Shown here in pieces: positions 27,248-36,380 of a DNA stretch of 64,000 nt (the first letter of the stretch is position 1; every line of letters starts with the position of its first letter). The translations under genes were made by a program, and so were the position numbers. Source of the stretch: Bradyrhizobium sp. RP6 (GTDB lineage: Bacteria > Pseudomonadota > Alphaproteobacteria > Rhizobiales > Xanthobacteraceae); contig NZ_RQIT01000005.1 in NCBI RefSeq assembly GCF_003837805.1, positions 124,001 to 188,000 of the forward strand. Direction: 5' to 3'. The notes under the pieces are model-generated. The model did not search any database. It was not told the origin of the DNA and saw only the letters and a list, made by a program, of their open reading frames with translations.

Positions 27248-28765
27248 TCAGTTCTCGGACTCGGTGAACACCTCGTCGCGCTTGGCGCGCAACGTCGGCA
27301 GCACCGTAAGAACAAGAAGGCCCGCTGCAACCGCCAGCAGCACCGCCGACAATGGACGCGTCAGGAACACGCTCCAGTCGCCGCGCGAGATCAGCAGCGC
27401 CCGGCGCAGGTTCTCCTCCATCAGCGGTCCGAGCACCATGCCGAGCAGCAGCGGCGCCGGCTCGAAATCGTGCTTGATCAGCCAATATCCGACCAGACCG
27501 AACACGCCTGCGAGGATGACGTCGACCGGCGCGTTGTTCACCGAATAGATGCCGATCGCGCAGAAGATCACGATCGAGGGGAACATGAGCCGGTACGGCA
27601 CGCGCAGCAGCCGCACCCAGATGCCGACCAGCGGCAGGTTGATGATGATCAGCATCAGATTGCCGATCCACATCGAGGCGATCATGCCCCAGACGAGATC
27701 TGGCTGCTTCTGCATCACCTGTGGACCCGGCACGATGCCGTGAATGGTCATGGCGCCCACCATCAGCGCCATCACTGCGTTCGGCGGGATGCCGAGGGTG
27801 AGCAGCGGGATGAACGAGGTCTGCGCCGCGGCGTTGTTGGCGCTCTCCGGCCCCGCGACGCCCTCGATCGCGCCGCGACCGAACCGCGACGGGTTCTTGG
27901 CCAGCTTCTTCTCGAGCGTATAGGCCGCAAACGACGCGATGACCGCGCCGCCGCCGGGGAGGATGCCGAGGATCGAGCCGAGCACGGTGCCGCGCAGGAT
28001 CGGCGGCGTCGAGTCGGCCAGATCCTTCCTTGTCGGCATCAGGCCGGTGATCTTCTGCTGGACGAGGTCGCGGTTCATCTCGGCGCCATGATCGAGATTG
28101 CGGATGATCTCGGCAAAACCGAACACGCCCATCGCCACCGTCGCGAAGCCGAGACCGTCGGCGAGCTCGGGAATGTTGAAGGCCATGCGCGAGGCACCGG
28201 TCTCGATGTCCGAGCCGACCATCGACAGCAGCAGGCCGAATACGATCATGGCGATCGCCTTAAGCACTGAGCCCTTGGCCAGGACCACCGCGAAGATCAG
28301 GCCGAGCACCATCAGCGAGAAATATTCGGCCGGGCCGAACGCCAGCGCGAGCTTCGTGAGCGGCGCGCCGAGGATGGCAATCAGGACGGTCGCGACGCAG
28401 CCGGCGAAGAACGAGCCGATCGCGGCGATCGCCAGCGCCGGGCCGGCGCGGCCCTGCTTGGCCATCTGGTGGCCGTCAATGGCGGTGACGACCGATGTCG
28501 CCTCACCCGGTATGTTGACGAGGATCGACGTGGTCGAACCGCCATATTGCGCGCCGTAATAGATGCCGGCGAGCATGATCAGCGCGCCGACCGGCGGCAG
28601 TCCGAAGGTGATCGGCAGCAGCATCGCGACCGTCGCAATGGTGCCGATGCCCGGGAGTACGCCGACCAGCGTGCCGACGAGGGCGCCGATCAGGCACATC
28701 AGGAGGTTGATCGGAGAGAACGCGACGGCGAAACCGTGAGCGAGGTTGGCAAAGATATCCATCAC
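27248..28765 (-). CDS. tctA: Tripartite tricarboxylate transporter large permease
   Basis: The 505-residue membrane protein has about twelve hydrophobic segments. Signature sequences are GALVGTLVGVLPGIGTIATVA and YYGAQYGGSTTSILVNIPGE near the start and ILGILPGGGAVIASFAAY, FIPLLTLGIPPNAVMALM in the second half. It forms the transport channel with TctB, driven by the ion gradient. It follows tctB by 4 bases. Confidence 0.93.
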   Translation of the reverse strand: MMDIFANLAHGFAVAFSPINLLMCLIGALVGTLVGVLPGIGTIATVAMLLPITFGLPPVGALIMLAGIYYGAQYGGSTTSILVNIPGEATSVVTAIDGHQMAKQGRAGPALAIAAIGSFFAGCVATVLIAILGAPLTKLALAFGPAEYFSLMVLGLIFAVVLAKGSVLKAIAMIVFGLLLSMVGSDIETGASRMAFNIPELADGLGFATVAMGVFGFAEIIRNLDHGAEMNRDLVQQKITGLMPTRKDLADSTPPILRGTVLGSILGILPGGGAVIASFAAYTLEKKLAKNPSRFGRGAIEGVAGPESANNAAAQTSFIPLLTLGIPPNAVMALMVGAMTIHGIVPGPQVMQKQPDLVWGMIASMWIGNLMLIIINLPLVGIWVRLLRVPYRLMFPSIVIFCAIGIYSVNNAPVDVILAGVFGLVGYWLIKHDFEPAPLLLGMVLGPLMEENLRRALLISRGDWSVFLTRPLSAVLLAVAAGLLVLTVLPTLRAKRDEVFTESEN

Positions 28766-28769
28766 GCCC

Positions 28770-29531
28770 TCACTGGTTCAGGAAACGCGGGTACATCGGC
28801 ATCGGCAGCCCGAGCACGTAGGGAAACAGGATGGCGCAACCGACCGTCAGGCAGGCGCCGACGATCACCGCTTCCAACCAGCGCGTCTCATGCGAGCCCG
28901 TCGCCGCGATCATGAAGCTCGAGAAGGCCGTTACCACGAGGCCGAGGGACCGGATCGACAGGGCGAAGAAGAGGATCGCGGCGACCACGAACAGCGGTCC
29001 CCGCCAGGAATAATGAGCCATCGCCGGCCCGTTGGTCAGAAGGCCGGTCAGGGCGATGCCGGCGGACAAGGCGACCAGCAGCCCGCCGAACATGCGCGGC
29101 GCGGTCCCTGCGCCGAAGGAGAAGCCCCGCATGCCCTGCAGATCGCTCGACGCCCACAGCGCGAACAGGGCGACGGCCATCAGGACGACGCCGCCGACAT
29201 AATCCTGTGCCGATCGGATCGTCATGAACAGCGTCAGGATCGCCACGGCGAACAGCGGATAGGAATAGATCAGCGCCAGCAGCACCTCGGACGACATCTT
29301 CTTGGTGCCGCCGCCGAACGATCCGAATATGGCACTGGGCGCGCCGGCGAGCAGCGCCGTCGCGTGGCCGGTGACGACCGCCGCCGGGCCGCGGCCGGTG
29401 CCCCAGCCGAAGATCGTCCCGATCGACCAGATCAATTCGAAAATCTGCGGCGCAATCGCCAGCAGACAAAAGCCGAGCGCTACCTTGGTGTTTCGGGTAG
29501 CCGTCGCTGAGTGGCCCATCGTGTCGGCCAT
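28770..29531 (-). CDS. tctB: Tripartite tricarboxylate transporter small permease
   Basis: The 253-residue protein has two clusters of hydrophobic helices, one near the N-terminus (VALGFCLLAIAPQIFELIW) and several in the C-terminal half, matching TctB but longer than the usual 150-170 residues. The extra first hundred residues (including a further helix pair) may be a lineage feature. It directly precedes tctA. A second ATG at codon 5 is an alternative start. Confidence 0.75.
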   Translation of the reverse strand: MADTMGHSATATRNTKVALGFCLLAIAPQIFELIWSIGTIFGWGTGRGPAAVVTGHATALLAGAPSAIFGSFGGGTKKMSSEVLLALIYSYPLFAVAILTLFMTIRSAQDYVGGVVLMAVALFALWASSDLQGMRGFSFGAGTAPRMFGGLLVALSAGIALTGLLTNGPAMAHYSWRGPLFVVAAILFFALSIRSLGLVVTAFSSFMIAATGSHETRWLEAVIVGACLTVGCAILFPYVLGLPMPMYPRFLNQ

Positions 29532-29627
29532 GCCTGTCTCCTCCGCGACCCGTAAGTCACGAGCACTGTTGTTCTAAATCCGCTGGAACTGGATCCCCCG
29601 CCCCGGATCACTGCCTAGCGATTTTCA

Positions 29628-30158
29628 TTACACAATGCCAGCAAAACCCAACACGCCCCCGGCGAGCAGGAGCCACAGGGGATTGACGCGCGAGACGGAC
29701 GCCACCACGGCAACCATTGCGGTCAGAAGCAGTGCAGCAATGCTGCGATCGGTGGACTGGGCCAGGATCAGGGCACTCGCCGCCATCAAACCAATGGAGA
29801 GCGGAACCAATGCAGCCTGGATCAGGCCGGGCCAGCGCGATTGGCTCGGGCGATTCAGGAGCCGGCTGACAAAATAGGCAAGCAGTGCCGTCGGCAGGCA
29901 CATCGCCAGCGTCGCCGCCAGCGCGCCGGGGATCCCCGCGACGGCATAGCCGATTAACGTCACGATAAGCACGTTCGGACCCGGCGAGAGCTGTGCGATC
30001 GCATAGGCGTCAGTGAACTGCTTGTCGGTCATCCAGTGATGGACTTCGACCGCAATGCGGTGCATCTCGGGCACCGCTGCCGCGGCCCCGCCGACGGCGA
30101 ATAGCGACATCAGACCGAAGGTGGAGATCAGCGACCAGATCGGGCTGTGGCTGGTCAT
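29628..30158 (-). CDS. Chromate transporter family protein, second half (CHR domain)
   Basis: This 176-residue membrane protein is one CHR domain, with AYAIAQLSPGPNVLIVTLIGYAVAG as signature. Together with the overlapping upstream gene it makes a two-gene short-chain ChrA pair, the counterpart of a single two-domain ChrA. Such pairs export chromate or related oxyanions, but many family members have no proven chromate role. It starts within the last four bases of its partner (ATGA). Confidence 0.88.
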   Translation of the reverse strand: MTSHSPIWSLISTFGLMSLFAVGGAAAAVPEMHRIAVEVHHWMTDKQFTDAYAIAQLSPGPNVLIVTLIGYAVAGIPGALAATLAMCLPTALLAYFVSRLLNRPSQSRWPGLIQAALVPLSIGLMAASALILAQSTDRSIAALLLTAMVAVVASVSRVNPLWLLLAGGVLGFAGIV

Positions 30159-30751
30159 GCTGCTACTTTCCGTCGCAGGAAATAAGTGACGGACATACTA
30201 ACGGGGATCGCGACCAGCAGCACCGCCTGGAGCGGCATGCGGAGCACGCCGATGGCGAGGAACACACCGAGCATCAGGATCGCCGCGAGGGGATCCGCGC
30301 GCTTGAGCAGCGGCGTCATCATGCGGAAGACCACCGCGATCAAGAGGCCGACCGCCGCGCATGAGATGCCGGCAAGGATTCGGCGCAGCACCTCGATATC
30401 GCCGAAACGGGCGTAGGCGATCGCCAGCGCCGTCATGATCAGCGTCGGCGGCAGCAACAGCCCGGCAAAGGCGGCAACGCCGCCGGCGACGCCGCGCAGC
30501 CGCGATCCAAACACCATCGACAGGTTGACGATGTTGGGCCCGGGCAAGAAGTGGCAGAGCGCAAAGGTCTCGTTGAACTCATCCGCCGTCATCCAACGGT
30601 GCTGCTCGACGAGCGCTCGCCGGGCGAACATCAGGACCCCACCGAAACCCGCCAGCGACATCCTGGCGAAGGCCAGAAACAACGCGACCAGGCTCGGCGG
30701 TGCGGTGGCGAGATCCGGCTCTTGGACAGCCGGTGCTGAATCCGAGGACAT
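30155..30751 (-). CDS. Chromate transporter family protein, first half (CHR domain)
   Basis: The 198-residue protein carries the N-terminal type CHR domain: FLAFARMSLAGFGGVLMFARR, then FALCHFLPGPNIVNLSMVFGSRL. It overlaps the second CHR gene and should form a heterodimer with it in the inner membrane. No chrB-type regulator gene is next to it. Confidence 0.88.
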   Translation of the reverse strand: MSSDSAPAVQEPDLATAPPSLVALFLAFARMSLAGFGGVLMFARRALVEQHRWMTADEFNETFALCHFLPGPNIVNLSMVFGSRLRGVAGGVAAFAGLLLPPTLIMTALAIAYARFGDIEVLRRILAGISCAAVGLLIAVVFRMMTPLLKRADPLAAILMLGVFLAIGVLRMPLQAVLLVAIPVSMSVTYFLRRKVAA

Positions 30752-30869
30752 GTCAGGAGCTTAGAACGAGGGTCGCACCGCGGCCAAGACGATCCGGAAC
30801 CTATCCAAAGGGAACCGCAGCCAATCCGCTCGAAACCCCTGTTTTTCGAAAGCTTTGCGCCCTATATTG

Positions 30870-31205
30870 GGGATGCCGGTTCGCCGGCTATGGAAATAAA
30901 CGGTCGTCGCAATAAACCATTCGGACCCGGGGGCGGTACCCGGCGCCTCCACCAAAGCCCACCATCGGGCTAGCCCGGAAGCGGGCTTTGGCGGGGGCGA
31001 AATAGGATCGACGAGGGCGTAAAGGGCGTACTTTTTCCCGGTATTGTTCCGCCGTTATCGGGCTACTGCAATAGTTGCCAACGACAACTTTGCTCCGGTT
31101 GCTCAGGCTGCGTAACGCAGTTTGAAAGACCACTCTAAAGTCCTAGCGGGTTAAGCTCCGCTAGGCGGGGTTCGGAGGCACCTGGCAACAGAAGCCTCCA
31201 CTTTA
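30870..31205 (+). ncRNA. ssrA: Circularly permuted two-piece tmRNA
   Basis: tmRNA rescues stalled ribosomes and tags their products. The gene is permuted as in other alphaproteobacteria. The acceptor piece comes first and ends CGCCUCCACCA at 30954. A spacer follows whose ends AAAGCCC (30954-30960) and GGGCTTT (30983-30989) pair. The coding piece starts GGGGGCG at 30993-30999, which pairs with CGCCUCC to form the acceptor stem. The tag frame, after AAUAGUU, is GCC AAC GAC AAC at 31077 on to TAA at 31113-31115, giving ANDNFAPVAQAA. The 3' part folds into hairpins (cctagcgggttaagctccgctagg). A TATATT -10 box is at 30863-30868. The exact ends are estimates. The coding piece corresponds to what was long ago described in B. 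japonicum as the symbiosis-related sra RNA, as I recall. Confidence 0.92.
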
Positions 31206-31320
31206 ACTCTTCGATTTCTTCCCCGGCGGGGACTCCTGCTCACCCGTCAGGCGCGGTACTATTGCGGCTTGGCGAGTCGGGGCCGGCAGGGTCCGGGTTC
31301 GGGGATGCAACAGGACCACC

Positions 31321-31839
31321 ATGGCGACCGATCATATCCGATATGATGTACTGGCCCGCGACGCGCTGCGCGGCGTGCTGCGGAAGGTGCTGACCGATGC
31401 CGCGGCCCATGGCCTGCCGGGCGAGCACCATTTCTTCATCACCTTCGTGTCGAGGGCCGAGGGCGTGAAGCTGTCGCCGCGACTGCTCGCGCAATATCCG
31501 GAAGAGATGACGATCATCCTCCAGCACCAGTTCTGGGACCTGACCGTGCTCGAGGACCGTTTCGAGGTCGGCCTGTCCTTTGGCGGCATTCCGGAGCGGC
31601 TGGTGGTGCCGTTCAGTGCGATCAAGAGCTTCCTCGATCCGTCCGTGAAGTTCGGCCTCCAGTTCGACACCTCCGACGTCGCCGAGGTCGCGCCCGAGAA
31701 TTTGGCGGCGGCGCCCGCGCCATCGGCCGTATCGGTCCCGGCACCTGCCACGGAAGAGACAGAAGCCACCGACGAGCCGCCCCCGCCGAGCCAGGGCGGC
31801 GCCGAAGTCGTGCGGCTCGATCGTTTCCGCAAGAAATGA
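31321..31839 (+). CDS. sspB: SspB-family ClpXP adaptor
   Basis: The 172-residue protein has the SspB fold region at residues 5-120: IRYDVLARDALRGVLRKVL, HHFFITFVSRAEGVKLS, MTIILQHQFWDLTVLEDRF, FGGIPERLVVPFSAI. SspB binds ssrA-tagged proteins and tethers them to ClpX. The tail after residue 125 is Ala/Pro/Glu-rich and disordered, ending in AEVVRLDRFRKK, the likely ClpX-binding motif. It lies about 115 bases after ssrA, whose tag it would recognise. Confidence 0.9.
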   Translation: MATDHIRYDVLARDALRGVLRKVLTDAAAHGLPGEHHFFITFVSRAEGVKLSPRLLAQYPEEMTIILQHQFWDLTVLEDRFEVGLSFGGIPERLVVPFSAIKSFLDPSVKFGLQFDTSDVAEVAPENLAAAPAPSAVSVPAPATEETEATDEPPPPSQGGAEVVRLDRFRKK

Positions 31840-31940
31840 TCTAGACTGGGCCCGAGCCCGTCGCACAGGGCCAAACTGCCTATATAGAGAAGCACATGAA
31901 AAGGCCGCGCGGCGTTTCGCGCGGCAGAATGGATGTGCTT

Positions 31941-33368
31941 ATGGCCAAAACGACCGCCAAGACGACCCGCCCTTCACGCTCCGCGACCCGCATCGAAACC
32001 GACAGCTTTGGTCCCATCGAAGTCCCCGCCGACCGCTATTGGGGGGCCCAGACCGAACGCTCGCGCCAGAATTTTCGCATCGGCACCGATCGCATGCCGG
32101 TCTCGCTGGTGCATGCCCTCGGCATCGTCAAGCTCGCCGCCGCGCAGTCCAATCGCGAGCTCGGCCTGCTCGACCAGCGCCGCGCGGGCGCCATCATCCG
32201 TGCCGCGCGCGAGGTGATCGAGGGCGAGCTGGATGATCATTTTCCCCTCGTGGTGTGGCAGACCGGCTCCGGCACGCAGAGCAACATGAATCTCAACGAG
32301 GTGATCGCCAACCGTGCCAATGAGCTGCTCGGCGGCGAACTCGGCGCCAAGAAGCCGGTGCATCCCAACGACCATGTCAACATGAGCCAGTCGTCGAACG
32401 ACTCGTTTCCCACCGCGATGCACATCGCGGCCGCGAGCCGCATCAATGCCGATCTCGTCCCCGCCCTCGGGGAATTGCTGCGTGCACTGCGCAAGAAGGA
32501 GAAGGAGTTCGCAAAGATCGTCAAGATCGGCCGCACCCACACCCAGGATGCAACGCCCCTGACGCTGGGCCAGGAATTTTCCGGTTATGCCGCGCAGGTC
32601 GAAAGCGGCATTGCCCGGCTCAAGGTCGCGGTGAAGGAGCTTTATCCGCTGGCGCAGGGCGGCACCGCCGTCGGCACCGGCCTCAACTCGAAGCCGCGCT
32701 TTGCAAAACTGTTCGCAAAGCATGTTGCCCGCATCACGAAGCTCCCGTTCACCAGCGCCGCCAACAAATTCGAGGCGCTGGCCTCGAACGACGCCTATGT
32801 GCTCGCGCACGGGGCCATCAATTCGGTCGCGACCGGCCTGTTCAAGATCGCCAACGACATCCGCCTGCTCGGCTCCGGCCCGCGTTCGGGTCTCGGCGAG
32901 CTGATCCTGCCGGAGAACGAGCCTGGCTCCTCGATCATGCCCGGCAAGGTCAATCCGACCCAATGCGAGGCGATGACCATGGTGTGCTGCCAGGTGTTCG
33001 GCAATCACACCGCCATCACCGTCGCCGGCAGCCAGGGCCATTTCGAGCTCAACGTCTACAAGCCCGTGCTCGCCTACAACATGCTGCACTCGATCCGCCT
33101 GATGGCGGATGCCGCACGCTCCTTCACCGAACATTGCGTCAGCGGCATCCGCGCCGACGAAAAGCGCATAAGCGAGCTGATGCAACGCTCGCTGATGCTG
33201 GTGACGGCGCTGGCCCCGAAGATCGGCTATGACAACGCGGCAAAGGTCGCCAAGACGGCGCATGCCAACGGCACCACGCTCAGGGAGGAGGCGCTGCGGC
33301 TCGGCTTCGTCTCGGCCGACGAGTTCGACCGGCTGGTACGCCCCGAGAAGATGACCAGCCCGGGATAG
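31941..33368 (+). CDS. fumC: Class II fumarate hydratase
   Basis: The enzyme interconverts fumarate and malate in the citric acid cycle without an iron-sulfur cluster. From the ATG at 31941 it has 475 residues; an upstream ATG at 31896 adds a short Arg-rich stretch. Blocks include [76 protein letters not shown] and the superfamily signature [11 protein letters not shown]. It is in the same direction as sspB and the DUF4169/ribbon-helix-helix pair, a neighbourhood I recall as common in Rhizobiales. Confidence 0.96.
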   Translation: MAKTTAKTTRPSRSATRIETDSFGPIEVPADRYWGAQTERSRQNFRIGTDRMPVSLVHALGIVKLAAAQSNRELGLLDQRRAGAIIRAAREVIEGELDDHFPLVVWQTGSGTQSNMNLNEVIANRANELLGGELGAKKPVHPNDHVNMSQSSNDSFPTAMHIAAASRINADLVPALGELLRALRKKEKEFAKIVKIGRTHTQDATPLTLGQEFSGYAAQVESGIARLKVAVKELYPLAQGGTAVGTGLNSKPRFAKLFAKHVARITKLPFTSAANKFEALASNDAYVLAHGAINSVATGLFKIANDIRLLGSGPRSGLGELILPENEPGSSIMPGKVNPTQCEAMTMVCCQVFGNHTAITVAGSQGHFELNVYKPVLAYNMLHSIRLMADAARSFTEHCVSGIRADEKRISELMQRSLMLVTALAPKIGYDNAAKVAKTAHANGTTLREEALRLGFVSADEFDRLVRPEKMTSPG

Positions 33369-33642
33369 ATTTCCGAATTCCGATAGCCATCCGTAATGAT
33401 ACGGACCCTCGGGCCTCAGAAATATGCGGTTTTGGGGGAGGGATTTGATTACCGTCAATGTTGCGGCGGGGCGGTGTGTTACGCAGCTCTTCCGCCCTCG
33501 GGCGAAATTCATCGTTTGATGGCCCGTGGGGCCGATTGACGAGGACGAGCGAATGGCGATCAAGTCTTGCGGGGCGCAACGTGGCACCCTTTTTCTGAAT
33601 GTTTCATCCTGCCTAGCGAGGATCTGCTGATGGAGACGCGGC

Positions 33643-33831
33643 ATGGGGAACGTCATCAACCTGAATCGCTTCAGGAAGCGCGTCGAGCGGGAAGCCTCGG
33701 CGAAGCAGGCGGACGCCAACCGGGCGAAGTTCGGTCGCACGAAGGCGGACCGGTCGGCAGAGGAGAAGCGGGCGGACCAGGCCAAGGAGCATCTGGACCA
33801 GCACCGGATCGATCACGAGGAGCAGCCATGA
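33643..33831 (+). CDS. DUF4169 small basic protein
   Basis: The 62-residue, highly charged protein begins MGNVINLNRFRKRVERE and continues with Lys/Arg/Glu-rich helix, as in DUF4169. Function unknown; the composition suggests nucleic-acid or ribosome contact. It overlaps the next gene by ATGA, so the two are produced together. Confidence 0.8.
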   Translation: MGNVINLNRFRKRVEREASAKQADANRAKFGRTKADRSAEEKRADQAKEHLDQHRIDHEEQP

Positions 33832-34079
33832 AGTCGCCCGTCGTGAAACGGTCGATTGTCGTCGCCGGCCACAAGACCAGCGTCAGCCTGGAAGAGGCGT
33901 TCTGGAACGGGATGAAGGAGATCTCCGGCCTGCGCAACATGACGTTGTCCGAGCTGGTCGGCGAGATTGACAACAACCGCCAGCAAGGCAATCTGTCGTC
34001 GGCGATCCGTCTCTTCGTGCTTGACTACTTCAAGAGCCGCGCCATGGCGGCTCATCCGGACAAGGTCCCGGCCCAGTAG
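33828..34079 (+). CDS. Ribbon-helix-helix domain protein
   Basis: This 83-residue protein has the strand-helix-helix pattern KRSIVVAGHKTSVSLEEAFW, then MTLSELVGEIDNNRQQGNLSSAIRLFVLDYF, typical of the ribbon-helix-helix_4 family found across Rhizobiales. It may bind DNA as a dimer. It is coupled to the DUF4169 gene, which does not look like a classical antitoxin/toxin pair because neither resembles a known toxin. Confidence 0.8.
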   Translation: MKSPVVKRSIVVAGHKTSVSLEEAFWNGMKEISGLRNMTLSELVGEIDNNRQQGNLSSAIRLFVLDYFKSRAMAAHPDKVPAQ

Positions 34080-34117
34080 CCCTCGGGGGGCGCCCGCGAC
34101 GGCGCCCCGGCTGCAAC

Positions 34118-34138
34118 ACTTTAAAATCACTCTAAGGT
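34118..34138. promoter_or_regulatory. Irr-box-like palindrome upstream of feoAB
   Basis: ACTTTAAAAT and ACTCTAAGGT flank a central C and are inverted copies at 7 of 10 positions. The form resembles the iron control element recognised by Irr in Bradyrhizobium (TTTAGAA..TTCTAAA). It lies 57 bases before the feoA start, just upstream of a -35-like TTGACC at 34162. Confidence 0.45.
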
Positions 34139-34161
34139 GCAGTTTCCACGGGTGCGCGCGC

Positions 34162-34190
34162 TTGACCTCAATGCCCCGCGTTGAAAATAC
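34162..34190 (+). promoter_or_regulatory. Candidate feoAB promoter
   Basis: TTGACC (34162-34167) is followed after 17 bases by AAATAC (34185-34190). Transcription would begin at about the feoA ATG (34196), and no Shine-Dalgarno sequence precedes that ATG, which raises the possibility of a leaderless mRNA. Confidence 0.35.
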
Positions 34191-34195
34191 AGGGC

Positions 34196-34471
34196 ATGAC
34201 CGACACCACTGACACGCGTCCGCACATGCCGCTGGGTCTGGCCCAGCGGGGCTATACCGGCGTCATCCAGCACCTTTCCGCCAAGCAGGCGGGCTCGGCG
34301 CTCTCGGACGTCGAGCTCGAAAGCCGCCTGATCGAACTCGGCTTCGTCGAGGGCGCCCGGGTCGAGATCTTGCATGAGGGGCTGGTTGGGCGCGACCCGA
34401 TCGCCGTGCGGGTCGACAGTATCACCATCGCGGTCCGCCGTCGCGAAGCCATGGCCATCATCGTCGCCTAG
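34196..34471 (+). CDS. feoA: Ferrous iron transport protein A
   Basis: FeoA is a small SH3-like cytoplasmic partner of FeoB. The 91-residue product has the FeoA core: ELESRLIELGFVEGARVEIL, then GRDPIAVRVDSITIAVRRREA. The start at ATG 34196 is preferred; an in-frame TTG lies at 34181. Just 37 bases separate it from feoB. Confidence 0.92.
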   Translation: MTDTTDTRPHMPLGLAQRGYTGVIQHLSAKQAGSALSDVELESRLIELGFVEGARVEILHEGLVGRDPIAVRVDSITIAVRRREAMAIIVA

Positions 34472-34508
34472 AATGCGACGGGACGCCTTATCCCGGGCCC
34501 CTGATCAC

Positions 34509-36380
34509 ATGGAACTCCCCCTGCTGCATCTCGCCCTGGTGGGCACGCCAAACAGCGGCAAGACCTCGCTGTTCAACGCCCTGACCGGCAGCCGGCAGAA
34601 GGTCGCGAATTATCCCGGCGTCACCGTCGAGCGCAAGGAAGGCTTCTTCGTTACCCCGCTGGGACGCCAGGTCTCGGTGGTCGACCTGCCCGGCACCTAT
34701 TCACTGCGCGGCCGCAGCCCGGACGAGGAGATCACCCGCGACTTCGTGCTCGGCAAGGCCAGCGGCGAGACGGTGCCCGATCTCGTGCTCTGCGTCGCCG
34801 ATTCCACCAATCTGCGCCTGACCATCCGCCTGCTGCTCGAGCTCAAGCGCACGGGACGGCCGATGATCCTCGTGCTCAACATGTTCGACATCGCGTCCCG
34901 CCGCGGCATCACTGTCGACGCGGAGCGGCTCGCAAAGGAGCTCGGCGTGCCCGTGGTCACCTCGATCGCGGTGCGCAAGGGCGGTACGGCCGATCTGCTC
35001 AAGCTGACCGACGAGATCTCGGCCAAGCTCGCCACTGAGTCGCAGGAGAACAGCTGGCGTGCGCTCAGCGTCAGCGAATTGCGCGCCACCCAGCGCGAGG
35101 CCGACCGCATCATCGCCAACTGTGTCAGCCTGCCTGCCAGGCCCGACACCTGGACCGCGCGGATCGACGCGATCGTGCTGCATCCGGTGGGCGGCCTCAT
35201 CGTGCTCGCGCTGATCCTGTTCGTGATGTTCCAGGCGGTGTTCGCCTGGGCGCAGCCACTGATGGAGCTGCTCAACTCGGGCTTCGAAGCGCTGGGCGAA
35301 TTCGTCCAGGCCACCCTGCCCGCCGGCCTGCTCCAGAGCTTCCTTCAGAACGGCGTGATCTCGGGCGTCGGCAGCGTCATCGTGTTCCTGCCGCAGATCA
35401 TCATCATCTTCCTGTTCATCCTGCTCCTGGAAGATTTCGGCTACATGGCCCGCGCCGCGTTCCTGATGGACCGCATCATGGGCGGCGCAGGGCTGCACGG
35501 CCGCGCCTTCATTCCGCTGTTGTCGAGCTTTGCCTGCGCCATTCCCGGCATCATGGCGACGCGCGTGATCGACGACAAGCGCGACCGGCTGACCACGATC
35601 CTGATCGCGCCGCTGATGACCTGCTCGGCGCGCATTCCGGTCTACACGCTGATCATCTCGGCATTCATTCCGGCTAGGGACGTCTGGGGCTTCATCAACC
35701 TCCAGGGCCTCGTGATGTTCGGCCTCTACGCCACCGGCATCGTCAGCGCGCTTGCCGTCTCGTTCCTGATCAAGTTCTTCATGCTGCGCGACTATGCGCC
35801 GGCGCCGTTCATGCTGGAGCTGCCGGATTACAAGATGCCGCGGCTGAAATCGATCGCGATCGGGGTCTACACCCGGGCCAAGATGTTCCTGCACCGCGCC
35901 GGCACCACGATCTTCTCGATGATGGTGCTGATCTGGTTCCTGGCGTCGTTCCCGCAGCCGCCCGCGGGCGCGACCGAGCCAGCCATCGATTTCAGCCTGG
36001 CTGCGATGATCGGCAAGGCCCTGGAGCCGCTGCTCGCCCCCGTCGGCTTCAACTGGCAGATCGCGGTCGCCCTGATCCCGGGCATGGCGGCGCGCGAAGT
36101 CGCGGTCGCAGCGCTCGGCACCGTCTACGCGATCGAGGGCGGCAAGGAAGCGGCCGAGCAGATCGGCCAGGTGCTGGCGACGAAATGGTCGCTGGCGACC
36201 GCGCTGTCGATGCTGGCCTGGTACATCTTCGCCCCGCAATGCGCCTCCACGCTGGCCGTCATCCGGCGCGAGACTGGCAGCTGGACCTGGATGGCCGCGA
36301 CCTTCAGCTACATGCTGGTGCTGGCCTATACGGCGAGCCTCGTGACGTACAACGTCGCGGTGGCGCTCGGAGCGGGATAG
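34509..36380 (+). CDS. feoB: Ferrous iron transporter B
   Basis: FeoB imports Fe(II) across the inner membrane. The 623-residue product has the N-terminal G domain: G1 VGTPNSGKTSLFNALTG, G3 VVDLPGTYSLRG, G4 LVLNMFD. A helical regulatory domain follows, then two Gate regions with about eight to ten hydrophobic helices (including VIVFLPQIIIIFLFILLLED and MTCSARIPVYTLIISAF with its conserved cysteine). It is shorter than the E. coli protein and has no FeoC gene after it, as usual in alphaproteobacteria. Confidence 0.96.
   Translation: MELPLLHLALVGTPNSGKTSLFNALTGSRQKVANYPGVTVERKEGFFVTPLGRQVSVVDLPGTYSLRGRSPDEEITRDFVLGKASGETVPDLVLCVADSTNLRLTIRLLLELKRTGRPMILVLNMFDIASRRGITVDAERLAKELGVPVVTSIAVRKGGTADLLKLTDEISAKLATESQENSWRALSVSELRATQREADRIIANCVSLPARPDTWTARIDAIVLHPVGGLIVLALILFVMFQAVFAWAQPLMELLNSGFEALGEFVQATLPAGLLQSFLQNGVISGVGSVIVFLPQIIIIFLFILLLEDFGYMARAAFLMDRIMGGAGLHGRAFIPLLSSFACAIPGIMATRVIDDKRDRLTTILIAPLMTCSARIPVYTLIISAFIPARDVWGFINLQGLVMFGLYATGIVSALAVSFLIKFFMLRDYAPAPFMLELPDYKMPRLKSIAIGVYTRAKMFLHRAGTTIFSMMVLIWFLASFPQPPAGATEPAIDFSLAAMIGKALEPLLAPVGFNWQIAVALIPGMAAREVAVAALGTVYAIEGGKEAAEQIGQVLATKWSLATALSMLAWYIFAPQCASTLAVIRRETGSWTWMAATFSYMLVLAYTASLVTYNVAVALGAG

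Noticed and set aside
31896..31940. Earlier fumC start
   Set aside because: It adds an Arg/Gly-rich stretch unlike other FumC proteins, although a weak AGAGAAG precedes it; not fully excluded.
33828..34079. Toxin-antitoxin system formed by the ribbon-helix-helix and DUF4169 genes
   Set aside because: Neither partner resembles a known toxin and the neighbourhood next to fumC appears to be a conserved housekeeping one.
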